Shown piece after piece: positions 9,219 through 18,737 of a stretch of 39,177 nt of DNA. The notes beneath the pieces were generated by a model. The model made no database searches. It had not been told where the DNA came from and saw only the letters and a list, made by a program, of their open reading frames with translations. This stretch comes from Diphasiastrum complanatum (Eukaryota; Streptophyta; Lycopodiopsida; Lycopodiales; Lycopodiaceae). The stretch is taken from assembly GCA_029204225.1 (NCBI GenBank), contig MU835422.1, positions 1 through 39,177 of the forward strand. Reading direction: 5' to 3'. The position numbers and the translations under genes are program-made. The first letter of the stretch is position 1; the number at the start of each line of letters is the position of its first letter.

Positions 9219-12200
9219 GCTCCACCTGCAGCGATGGCCTAGCTCCATCGCGTTCCACCCGTAGGCACCCTCCATCGCGGATGCTGCTGGCCTCGCGGGT
9301 GCCTAGCGGGTGCTGCCAGCGCGCTCCATCTCCATCTTCACATGGCTCCATGCAAACCGGGGGGAGGTAACTCCCCCCATCCTCTAGTGCGCCCTGGTCC
9401 TGAATCACGCCCTGCTGCTGCCTCCAATCCTGATCCGTGCCCTGCTGCTGCCTCCATCGCTGCTCCTGAACCTGACGGCACTCCCCTGGGACAATAGCCT
9501 GCTCCTGCACCTACTATTTCAGTTACACCCGCTCCTGCACCTGCTGTATCCCCTTCTGCTACACTACCTGCTACCGTAAATGCACTGGATCCTGTCAGTC
9601 CTACGTCTATAGATCCCTTTTCCCTTACTCCCCAACCTAATGCTTACGCATCTCTCTAACAACCCAGACACCTATTATAGGGACACCAAGATGGGAAAAC
9701 GGCTTGACATTTTTCCAAGAAATACAATTTCTTCTAAGATCAGTGGCTCGACTTGAGGAACACATTGCGAAACTACAAGGGAAAATCCACCTTATGGTAT
9801 TTAGGTAGGACGGCTACTAGACTTCATCGGTATTTGTTTATCATCACTTATGGGGAGCACACATCACCATATCTGTGAGTTTATAGATAGATCCTATATA
9901 CATAGGGTTTGGGATGGGCAGCTTGGAGTGAAGCCCCTCTACTACATATCCATCTTTATGGAGATCGATTGTACGGGTTATCCTATTCTAGATATGTAGA
10001 TGTGGGTTTGTCACATGGATTGAGATTTGTTTTGGGACAGTTCAGAGTCTCATCCAATCAATTGTACATTGAGACAGGCCACTTTCATAGCATACCCCTT
10101 ACTAGTGCACTCCATTCTGTCGCTGCAGTAGCCTGTCCCTCCAAACCTCTCAATAATAACAAATCTACCAAGTCTGAATCAGTACGACCCCCTTGGTATG
10201 ACGACGAGTGTCGTTCTCACCATCACCTTGTCACATGTTCACGCATACACACCCCCCATCTCTTATGCTCCACTCGCCGTCTCTATACCCGTTTACTTCG
10301 CCCTAAGAAGCGAACCTATGAGAGAAACAACTCATTGGACTTCTCCATACTCTTCCACGGGTGCTTTTTGGAGAATTCGTTCCCCGTGCTTCACCTCCAC
10401 TCCACGATGACTTGCGGATATTGTTTGATTATGCCACCTTCTTATATACTATTCATACTGACACACCTATTTCCATCTCCCCCAGACCTTCTGAGTTCAC
10501 CTTCTTCACTGTTGATATGGTCCATAATGCCATCAAAAACTGAACACATGTAAAGCTAGTGATATAGATGATCTTGAACCTGAGTTATTGATCCATGCTG
10601 CTGATTTGTTGTCCCGTCTCTTAGCCACCTTACTTGATCAAGCCGTTGTTACAGGTTTCTCCTCTTCTTGGTGCACTAATATCATTCATCCTATACACAA
10701 AAATGGTGATCCCATGAATCCTGGTAATCATTGGACTCTTATGATTGGTCACGTGATTTCGAAGCTTTATGGCACTATTCTACAGTCAGTTGTGAGTATC
10801 GAGGCAGAGACTAAGAGACTGCACGCCATGGGCTAGGCTAGGTTTAGAGCAAATTATTGCACTACAGATCATATCTTTACTTAGAGCCATCATTGAGGAA
10901 GCTCGACATGGGAGAGAGTGAGTTTATTGTTGCTTTGTGGATTTCAGGAAAGCATTCAACTCTGTCCCACTCCTCCTACTTATCCAACGGATATGAGACC
11001 TGGGGTTTTTTTATGACACAGTTCTAGCAGTGATGGTGCTCTATGAGAGAGTACTGGGTTGTTTTTGGAGGAATAGAGGTATTTCTGAGCAGATCATGAG
11101 CACTAGTTATTGAGCAATGTGGTGGATCTGGTTGTAGACTTGGAGACATTTTGATCTCCATTCTCCTATATGCAGATGATGTGGCTCTAGTTTCACCTAC
11201 TCGAGAGCGCCTACAGAAGCAGCTTGATTGCCTTCATGACTTCTGTTCTAGATGGGGCCTAAGAGTTAACTTTGAGAAGACCAAAGTGATGGTCCTCAAT
11301 ACTTTCAGGAGTTTTATGTTGAGACAGGTGCTCCTCTTTGACAGCCGGCCATTGGAGATTGTTTCGTCCTACACTTACTTAGGTGTACGCTTTTCTGGTC
11401 CTATATTTAGTATGGGATAGGTGGCTTCTGCTAGGCTTGGGAAGGGCCATGCTTCCCTTGCTCAGCTGGAGAGATTCTGTTTCCGTAAGCATATTCGAGA
11501 TGCCTCGAGTAAGTGTTGGCTTTTTGACATCACTGTTTCGTCTACAACTTTATATGCAGCAGCAACATGGTGCGTTGGTCTCACCTCATCTGATTGCGCT
11601 AGTATCTCACGACTACAGATCACTATGCTTTCGCGTATGATACGGGCTAAGCCCTCGGTTCCACACCAGATCATCCTTGCAGAGTTTGTGGTCCTGCCCA
11701 TGCACCGTGATGCCATACTGCAGCCCATCACATATATACAGCGTGTCAGCAGGTTCCAGGCTTCTGAGCAGAGATATACACAGGCTGCTCTCATCTCATC
11801 CCGGCGCTTACATAGGCAGGGCTATTAGTAAGCTTGGTTCTCACACGCCTCTCGCCTCTTGGACACACTTGGTATCTCCATCATTGCCCTTCCCTCAGGT
11901 ACCCATGATTACATCCAACGATATATCTACAAAGCTTATCTTGAGCAAGCCTGGCATGGTCAGATGGGGGTCAAACCCGACTTTTATCGGCTTCACTTTC
12001 TAAAGATGGATGTATCAAGTATCCTATGTCTACCACGTTACCTATGTTCTGGATTATCACATGTTCTTAGATTCATATTGGGTCCATTCCTTGTCTCTTC
12101 ACACCAGCTTGAGGTTGAGATTGGGCAGTTTTAGGGGACCCCACGAGAGGACAAGATCTGCCAGTTATGTTCCCTAGGCTTTGTGGAGATGGAGATACTA

Positions 12201-15200
12201 TTGTTTATTTAGAGATGCACCCTTCACCTTGCGCTCAATTGTTACCTAGGATCCACACTGTGTAGCACTTATGATATGAGAGATGTAATTGCGACGAGAT
12301 CTCCTGCCTGCGCACCAAAGACACGGCTTCATATCACCTCCTTTTTCTCCAGATGGCGATCACGATCAGGCCCAGATTCAGAGGATGATGATTCGACTTC
12401 ACACAGATCTCATAGACTATGCACCTCCCTACGCTATCCTGCAATTAGACCTCCTCGTCCTATCACGAGGAGAGGTCCCTCTCATATTCGACATTGGCGG
12501 CACATCCCAATTTTACTTCCTACTGCAGCTTGTATTACATCCTTCTTCAGTAGCAGCAGTAGCAGCATCACCACCACCTCCAAGACATGATCTGAGGCTT
12601 CTTTCGTTCATAGCCAGTTCATGATTCATACCTATGTAGTTTCTTTATCATTTGTATATGTACCTAGATTTACACTATAGCACTTTCCCAAGTTTTCTGA
12701 GTAGGTGCATAACAGGTGACCTATGTCCAAGGTGGAGTTGGAAGAAATGTTGCCGAGTGTATTACAAAGCTAGGAGTGCCTGCTTTTCTTATCAGTGTGG
12801 TTGGTCAAGACATGGCAGGTACACATGAAAGATGGTGTTTGATGTGTGCTTCCTTTCTGACTTAAATCATGCCTGTCATTTAAGAAGTTTTGTGTTGTAT
12901 GCTTAATTGGTCATTGTGGATGAAGCCATTAAGTTGGTTTTGTAGGACAACTTCTGGTGGCCCACTGGTTGTCTCTTGGGTTATCAATTGAAGGTAAGCT
13001 CTTTGAGTTGTCATTCCATGGTTTCTAGTCTGGAAAACTTGTTCCAGCTTTAGCAGTTAGCATTGCGATGATTTTTATGATGTCAAAACTAGAATATATT
13101 ATTTGTGTGCTGATGTTTTTATCTTTGTGCAATTCACGTTTCACTTTATGTCCATCACTGTTTGTGTAGGAAAACTTTGTATGCGCATTGTGTACAAGTG
13201 TATTTTGTCATGTAAGTTCTCGTGATATTAATATAGAAATATCTGTGCAGGGGTGCAACAATGTGCAGAATGTGTTACACCTGTTGTGTCAGCAGTCTTT
13301 GACACCAAAGGGGAGTTAGCAACAGCTGTGGCAGATGTGACAGCACTGGTCAGTCTTGTTATCCCTGGACAATATGGCTATTTTTAGGAGGGATGGCTTA
13401 TTCTTCTGGATTCATTTCTAGGTTCTGCTTCTGATTGCATTATCTCAAAAGTGTTTTGCTCTGAGCAGGAGGAGCACATGACACCCAAATGGATCTGTCA
13501 ATTTGTGGATATAATCCAGTCAGCTCCTGTGATGATGGTCGATGCCAATCTAATGCCTAATGTCTTGGAAGCTGCATGTAGCTGTAAGATCTTTTTTGCT
13601 CCTTGAAAGTAAACTTGGTATCCTGTGTTCTCTTTTCTATGATCCTGCTCAATTCCATCTTCCCGTGACCAAGCAGTAATCCATTGAAATCGAGACCCTC
13701 TATCTTATTAAGTGTGTGCTGTTCTTATATTCAGCTCATTGTGGATTCCCCAGTGTATTCATGAAAGCTTTGTGTGGGATTTTTTGCAATTGCCATATCT
13801 TACCTCCTATCTTTTGTCGCTTGATACTTTCTAGGTGGAATTGCCAGTGGGTCTGCTTCAATGGGAGCTAACCGTTGCTCTTATTGTAATATGCAGTAGC
13901 AAGAGAGGCCAATGTTCCAATCTGGTTTGAGCCTGTATCCGTTCCCAAGTCTGTCAGAGCTACAGGTCTTCTGAAATATGTATGTCTAATTGAGAACTTA
14001 ATCCTTCTCATGGTGCGTATCTGTCATTTGAAAGATGCAATGAAATGAATCATACTGGAAAGTTTTCCTCAATGTTTTTTTTAGACAATTTTGATATTCT
14101 GCTTAAGTGGTCCTTGCAACTTAGCTTAATGATCTCAGTAAGTGAAGGATTGTCTGCATTCTTTGTTACTTCAACAATATGATTGTCAAGTTTTCTGTTA
14201 GACTTAGTTCTATTGACGAATATAGTTCATTAACATGAATCACATCTGTTGAAGCTACTAGCTTATGAAAATCTTATATAGTCACTCAAGTATCTTCGTT
14301 CTAGTGAAGCAATTTGAATTTTCTGAAATATATTGAAGACTGACCAATTTTGTCACATCTGCCACAGCTGCTGCTAACCATAGCATTGGAGAATGCATTT
14401 CCAAAGCTTTTTTCTTGGGAAAACAAGTCTTTCCCAACCCTACGTTCTTAAACTAGCAAAACGCCTCCAGGAAACATTATGTTTCAGCAGCCAACTTTTG
14501 AGCTCCTTCCAAACCAATTAATTCTCAAAAAAATCCTATGAACTTATTCTTAGTCCTCTCATACCAGCAAAAACATTTTGCTCAATTTCTAGTAAACTAG
14601 GAGCAGCAAAATGTATTGTGTTGAAGAAGGTACTGAAAAATGTACATGCTGATAAAGATGCAACAAAAAGCATTGATTTTGAATAGCCAGTGATCTAGAA
14701 GTCCGGTAACTTGGGAAATAGTTAGCTATTCAAAGGTTTAGAAAATCGTTAGTTCAGTTTACAGAACTCTCATGAATTTTTTAAAGTTGAAAAGTTTCTG
14801 AACTGGCCCTTTGACTTCATTATCCTTCGCGACTTCATATATTACGGTTATTAAGGTACTGAAGATTTTGAAATCTGAAATTTTTACCTGTTGTTGTGCT
14901 TTTGGCTTGACTTTTTCATGTCCTAGTGAAGGCATAACTGTATAGTGCTTGCCATCTTCCCACTGAACTCAGCTTATGGTTTTTCATCCATCACTACTCT
15001 TGTACCAAGGCAAACTTTGATACTGATTTATTGAACCTACTTTAGTCTGCGTGTAATGTTGAGGCTATTATCAAACACTTGTCTGCAAGTTATTCTATCT
15101 TATGGATCTCATAATTCTGAGAGAGATGCTATTTAGCTCTGAGACATATCATACAACCACTTTACCTAATATCCCAAAACAAAAGTACAGCAAGCTTCTT

Positions 15201-18200
15201 GACTTGAGTGGTGCTGGACTTTCTCACAGCTACTACTCGCGACAACCTGACTAATTGATATCTCATCAATTACCACTAACACAATTTCATTAGTCGAGAA
15301 TTTTATCTGACTGAAACTGATGTAATACTTTTGCTGGGCTTGAAAACTTGATTCTAGGTTTATGCCTTTTTGTTAATACAGATGTATGAATAACTGGAGC
15401 TACTAACATCTAGTGCCGTCTAGAATCTGTAAACAGATGCTAGAAGGCTTCAATATCCTTCCTGGAATCAAGTAGTAAACACATCAACACACAATTATTC
15501 ATAAATAGTAGAATGGAACAGTAAACTGTCAATTGAATATCATTTTCCAAGATCTCAAGAACAATTAACACTGCGCTGTCTTCTAGCCCCCCCTCCTACA
15601 AAGGAACTATGTCTTTGAGTTCTCGCTTGAGGAAGCACACAAAGCCAATAATCATGAAATACCAAATGAGGACCCATGCATTGTGTTCGGTTACTCATGG
15701 GCTTAGATAGGGTTGGGGTTTTAACAATCATCACATACTATTTAGTGGTTTGAACGTAATCAATGAGGCCCCAGGTAATACCTTCATAAAACATATTAAC
15801 CTATTCTTATTTGTTTGAATTGCTGCTTGAAAATTCGGTGAGGTAATCTGAACCAAGTTATGGATGTAAGCTGGTATGAAACAATGCTGGTTTCTTTTCT
15901 ACTTAACTGCAACTCTTAAAACATGTACTTGCTAATCAATCTTTGTCCACTTCATGTTTTAATCAGTATTTGCAAATTGTTTTCATCTTAATGAATATGT
16001 GTCTTAGAAAGACTAGGCTGAAGACCTCATTGAATTCCACTGTCAAATTATAGGTGCACAGATGTCAGATATTGCAGTTCCGGACATTGTTATGCTTGTA
16101 CAGTATCTTTTGTTGTAAAGAAGTGCTGCACAGGTGCTTGTATTGATACCTTAACCAGCTGCAGAGATTAATTTGAGGTATCTTGACAAAGTTTTGATTA
16201 TAATGGATATTTTGTAGGTTTCTCATGATGTCCCAAGATTGCTCTCAAATTTTTTCCAAAAAGACCTATGGAAGAAAGCCCGTACACAGTTGCAATTGTA
16301 GCTTGTAATACATTTTTACTTCCTTGGGTGCAGCAGATCACTTTTGCATCACCTAACAAGGCAGAGCTTATCTCTATGGCAGAGAACCTCACTTGCTCTG
16401 TAAAAGGGATGATGTCACAAGGATCATTATCCACAAAAACTGGCAGTGCAAGAGTTAAAGAGATTGTTTGGAAGCTGAGGCATCATATATATGTGCTATT
16501 GGCGACGGGCATGAAGTACATTGTTTTGACACTTGGAAAACATGGTGTGGTGCTTTGCTCCACCAGAAACAATCCCATGTTTCAGGATTCTCTTGGTCAA
16601 ATGGACTTGTCCAGGTTAGAATTTATGTGCAAAGTTTTTAGTCATTTTTCTCTGTGAAACAGCCATTATTGGTGACATCTGGAGCAAAGATCTAACTCTG
16701 GAAAAGTGCTGATCCTCCATATTGATTAGGAGACATGAATTGGGCCCACCAAAAGTGAAATTTGTCATGAATGAATAGGATGTGCCTTATGTCTAAACTG
16801 GATTCAGTATAAAAAATTTCAGCTTCTCTTTTGACATAGACTTGGAACTATATAGAGAACTTCAACTACTATGGAGTGGAAATATAAGTTACTGAGAAAT
16901 GAAATCAAATATGATGTACTACGCATATTTGTGCTGATGGTGCTTCAACTTTTGTGCAGCGATGCGGATGGTGGAACTACCTTTGATGCTATTCCTGTAG
17001 CTGCGATTCTTTCAAGGGCCATTGCTTCATCTTTAACAGAAACCTCGAGTGATGGTATCTCATCTAATGTGACAAACACACAGACCAATATTTTTGAGTT
17101 TCCAAATGACAGTTATGAGCCGCCCCATGTCCAAAATGCTGTTCAAAGTGAGCCAAAGGTCATGTGTGTCCATCTTCCAGCTTTACCCTCAACAGTTGTG
17201 AGCCTTTCTGGAGCAGGTGATTGCCTCGTGGCTGGAACAATGGCTGCTCTTTCAGGAAATTGTGATTTGGTCAGAAGTCTGGCCTATGGAGTAGCAGTTG
17301 CAAGGTTGGCAGTTCAATCTGATTCCAATGTTCCAGAATGTTTTTCAAGAAATTCAATCTCAGGCAAGTGATGTTTTCTTGGCCACAAGAATGTAGTCAA
17401 GTATGATCTTCTGCAAGTGCTATGTATGTTAATCAATTCAGCCTCACTCAATTCCATAATAGAGAAATTTTCAGTGATCGATATTCCTAAGCTTATTGAA
17501 TTACAAGGTCATTCTAACCCTGTTAGATAATTCTTCGTAACAGGTGAGTTAATCTAGATGGAAATTGTAGTCTGAATTTTTTGTTTGAAGCTGTTTCAGA
17601 GTTAACACTTGCCAGTATTCTAGTTGCAAATACAAGAGTAGAGAGTATTTATGTATACTCATGTAGAGGGTGCATATACGCACTGGTTGACCTTTACCTC
17701 CTCTTCTTTTATTTGTAGATCATACCTAGTATTTAAAGTTTGCCTCCTCTTCTTTTATTTGTAGATCATACCTAGTATTTAAAGTTTGCCTCGATTTTGT
17801 CCTCTTACACAGCCCTCACTGAGACACTGCTCTACCCCTCGATAGTCCAGTCAACTGTTGCTGTGCCTCAACGCATTTCAGTGAGAACCATCTAGCTCTG
17901 AGTTCAATTGGCATTTCATCCGTTTCCACAACTCATTCACTGATTTTTCAAAATCAGTCAGTTCGGGCCTCCAGTTAGTTTCACCCATGTTTCATCCTGG
18001 TTGTAGAGGTATTCATGCAAGTTACTTTTTATGTCTGTAGACACGTAAATTATAGTGAAAGTATGTCTAACTATGTTGGAATCGCAGCTCCCAAGTTTAA
18101 CTGAAGATGCAACAGTGTAGCGGAACAATGTCTATATACGAGGCCTATTATTTTATTATGATTTTCCAGAATCTTGGAAATTAGGGAACAATACTTATCT

Positions 18201-18737
18201 AACTTCGCTGCCATGCATAATGCAGCAAAAGAATTTATGCATTAAAAGGTAAAAGCTGACTGCAAATAGAAGTGCAGACTTCTTGCCATGTGAAATAAGG
18301 TACTTCCAAGGAAAACATGTGGAAGAAGTGACATTAGCCTTGTTGTATTGAAACGAGTTTTTCTTTAAACTCTGTAACATTTGCAACAACAGGAATTTTC
18401 GTATTGACAAGTCATTATGGGATTCTTAGTAAGTTGCAAAACATTATTGAATGAAGCAAAGTGTTCTTGTCTCAGTGATGATTCTTAGACAACAATTGAA
18501 GTTTTTTTTTTTTGGTGGAATCAAGAAAAAAACTCTAATATCAATGTTTGTGACTAAATTGGAACTTCTTGTGCCATCTGTGGCTATTATATTTGTTTTG
18601 GGTGTCCTCACTCGTTTAAATGTAGTGTCTTTTTAGATAGGCATTTATTTTGTACCTTTTTCAATCTAAGATCTTTGTTTGCTGATGCAGATGATGTTCA
18701 ATTTGTAATGTCGCAAACTCAAGTTTTCCATATCTAA
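8513..18737 (+). CDS. pfkB-family carbohydrate kinase, pseudouridine kinase-like (nine exons)
   Basis: Exons: 8513-8635, 12716-12818, 12946-12993, 13251-13348, 13469-13583, 13897-13979, 16334-16614, 16960-17363, 18691-18737. All join in frame and encode about 433 residues from the first exon found, but the true start is upstream and unseen. In order the protein has PVIIGAMVLDI (first strand of the fold), VQGGVGRNVAECITKLG (N-terminal pfkB signature), VDANLMPN, VPIWFEPVSVPKS, FASPNKAELISMA, TLGKHGVVL, and VVSLSGAGDCLVAG (C-terminal signature with the GAGD catalytic Asp). This arrangement best fits the plant/bacterial pseudouridine kinase branch, which phosphorylates pseudouridine to its 5'-phosphate for cleavage by a glycosidase; in Arabidopsis this occurs in peroxisomes. 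No C-terminal peroxisomal tripeptide is present (ends FHI), and an N-terminal signal cannot be judged. No internal stops; probably functional. The exact substrate is inferred from family resemblance. Confidence 0.88.
8859..8870 (+). other. LTR-retrotransposon primer-binding site inside intron 1
   Basis: TTGGTATCAGAGC occurs on the plus strand, identical to the tRNA-iMet primer sites elsewhere in the window. A corresponding LTR would occupy about 8650-8855 but cannot be delimited. This suggests an LTR-element fragment next to the LINE. Confidence 0.55.
9175..9212. repeat. (TC)19 microsatellite
   Basis: A perfect 38-bp TC run inside intron 1. The antisense frame over it (Arg-Glu repeats, 9151-9510) is a low-complexity artefact. 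Confidence 0.97.
9371..9660 (+). pseudogene. Pro/Ala-rich low-complexity frame upstream of the LINE
   Basis: The plus strand encodes repeats such as RPGPESRPAAAS, TPAPAPAVSPS and FSLTPQPNAY, with one stop near 9496. A following segment (9683-9808) encodes FFQEIQFLLRSVARLEEHI, a short amphipathic coiled-coil-like stretch. This could be a LINE first ORF or an LTR-element gag; I cannot assign it. It is clearly unlike the host gene's flanking introns in GC content. Confidence 0.4.
9890..10110 (+). pseudogene. Upstream extra copy of the LINE ORF2 C-terminal segment
   Basis: Translated pieces VWDGQLGVKP (around 9907-9936) and GLSHGLRFVLGQFRVSSNQL (around 10004-10063) match AWHGQMGVKP (around 11950-11979) and GLSHVLRFILGPFLVSSHQL (around 12050-12109) in the C-terminal part of the LINE. 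Order and spacing are the same. This is therefore a second, diverged copy of the LINE 3' region lying upstream of the endonuclease-RT linker, either an older nested LINE or an internal rearrangement. Confidence 0.65.
10180..12250 (+). mobile_element. LINE (non-LTR retrotransposon) ORF2 relic in intron 1
   Basis: The plus strand, across several frameshifts, encodes LINE landmarks in order. PPWYDDECRS (10189-10218) is the endonuclease-RT linker. PIHKNGDPMNPGNHWT with GHVISKLYGTIL (about 10690-10785) and CCFVDFRKAFNSVP (about 10932-10970) carry the early RT motifs and the first catalytic Asp. LLYADDVALVSP (11163-11198; YADD at 11169-11180) is the RT catalytic box, followed by GLRVNFEKTKVMVL. The C-terminal domain has KCWLFDITVSSTTLYAAATW and RAKPSVPHQIILAE. 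A Cys-rich end, REDKICQLCSLGF (about 12145-12185), fits the usual LINE zinc-knuckle tail. The stretch normally lying between RT motifs B and C (about 11085-11160) is deleted, and stops occur at several points. No endonuclease domain or poly-A tail is visible. Dead element. Confidence 0.9.
12716..12818 (+). CDS. pfkB gene, exon 2
   Basis: Encodes VTYVQGGVGRNVAECITKLG plus ISVVGQDMAG; GGxGRNxA is the N-terminal pfkB signature. Acceptor AACAG, donor GTACAC, phase 0 in and phase 1 out. Confidence 0.93.
12946..12993 (+). CDS. pfkB gene, exon 3
   Basis: A 48-bp exon encoding QLLVAHWLSLGLSIE, the helix following the DMAG loop. Acceptor TTTTGTAG, donor GTAAGC, phase 1 in and out. Confidence 0.9.
13251..13348 (+). 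CDS. pfkB gene, exon 4
   Basis: Encodes CVTPVVSAVFDTKGELATAV, the lid and beta-sheet segment. Acceptor TGTGCAG, donor GTCAGT. Phase 1 in restores the correct frame; phase 0 out. Confidence 0.92.
13469..13583 (+). CDS. pfkB gene, exon 5
   Basis: Encodes EEHMTPKWICQFVDIIQSAP and VMMVDANLMPNVLEAACS. VDAN is a family landmark of the central sheet. Acceptor GAGCAG, donor GTAAGA, phase 1 out. Confidence 0.93.
13897..13979 (+). CDS. pfkB gene, exon 6
   Basis: Encodes AREANVPIWFEPVSVPKS; WFEPVSV.KS is characteristic of the pseudouridine kinase branch. Acceptor ATGCAG, donor GTATGT, phase 0 out. Confidence 0.93.
13980..16333 (+). other. pfkB intron 6 (2.35 kb)
   Basis: GTATGT to GCAG. AT-rich with no transposon motif I can recognise; the rest of this stretch holds nothing I can name. 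Confidence 0.8.
16334..16614 (+). CDS. pfkB gene, exon 7
   Basis: Encodes ITFASPNKAELISMAENL and KYIVLTLGKHGVVLCS. The acceptor is a tandem GCAGCAG, so the exon may start at 16334 or 16337, adding or dropping one Gln. Donor CCAG|GTTAGA, phase 2 out. The frame also runs upstream of the acceptor to 16268, but that part lacks family resemblance and is taken as intron. Confidence 0.9.
16960..17363 (+). CDS. pfkB gene, exon 8 with GAGD active site
   Basis: Encodes GGTTFDAIPVAA, a Ser/Asn-rich stretch of about 40 residues (17035-17158), CVHLPALPS, VVSLSGAGDCLVAGTMAAL and SLAYGVAVARLAVQSDSNVP. GAGD (17212-17223) holds the catalytic Asp and anion hole of pfkB kinases. Acceptor TTGTGCAG, phase 2 in. 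It is followed by CAG|GCAAGT, a GC donor. If that intron is retained, the frame ends two codons later at TGA (17369-17371). Confidence 0.93.
17364..18690 (+). other. pfkB intron 8, GC-AG type
   Basis: It begins GCAAGT, the consensus of GC-AG introns, and ends TGATGCAG. Splicing gives SISDDVQFVM, which continues the family's C-terminal 'ISDDAE.V' helix. It contains a perfect 46-bp tandem duplication at 17697-17788. Confidence 0.75.
17697..17788. repeat. Perfect 46-bp tandem duplication in intron 8
   Basis: Two adjacent identical units, 17697-17742 and 17743-17788, each starting CCTCCTCTTCTTTTATTTG and containing an internal TTTGTAG acceptor-like site. Identity suggests a recent slip or an assembly artefact. 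Confidence 0.97.
18691..18737 (+). CDS. pfkB gene, last exon
   Basis: In phase 1 it encodes DDVQFVMSQTQVFHI then TAA (18735-18737). Support is the frame continuity and the resemblance of ISDDVQFV to the family's C-terminus. An AATAAA lies downstream at about 18904. Confidence 0.75.

Larger units (their letters stand above)
8636..12715 (+). other. 4.08-kb first intron invaded by retroelements
   Basis: It runs from GTTTG after exon 1 to AACAG before exon 2 and joins GTTPGK-type residues to VTYVQGGVGRN in frame. Most of its length is LTR-retrotransposon-like and LINE sequence in the sense orientation. Confidence 0.85.

Noticed and set aside
9151-9510. 119-codon minus-strand frame with Arg-Glu repeats
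   Set aside because: It is the antisense of a (TC)19 microsatellite and a Pro/Ala-rich tract; low complexity, no homology pattern.
16268-16333. Extension of pfkB exon 7 upstream to the ATG at 16268
   Set aside because: The residues there (EESPYTVAIVACNTF) do not fit the family, and exon 6 ends in phase 0 directly compatible with the GCAGCAG acceptor.
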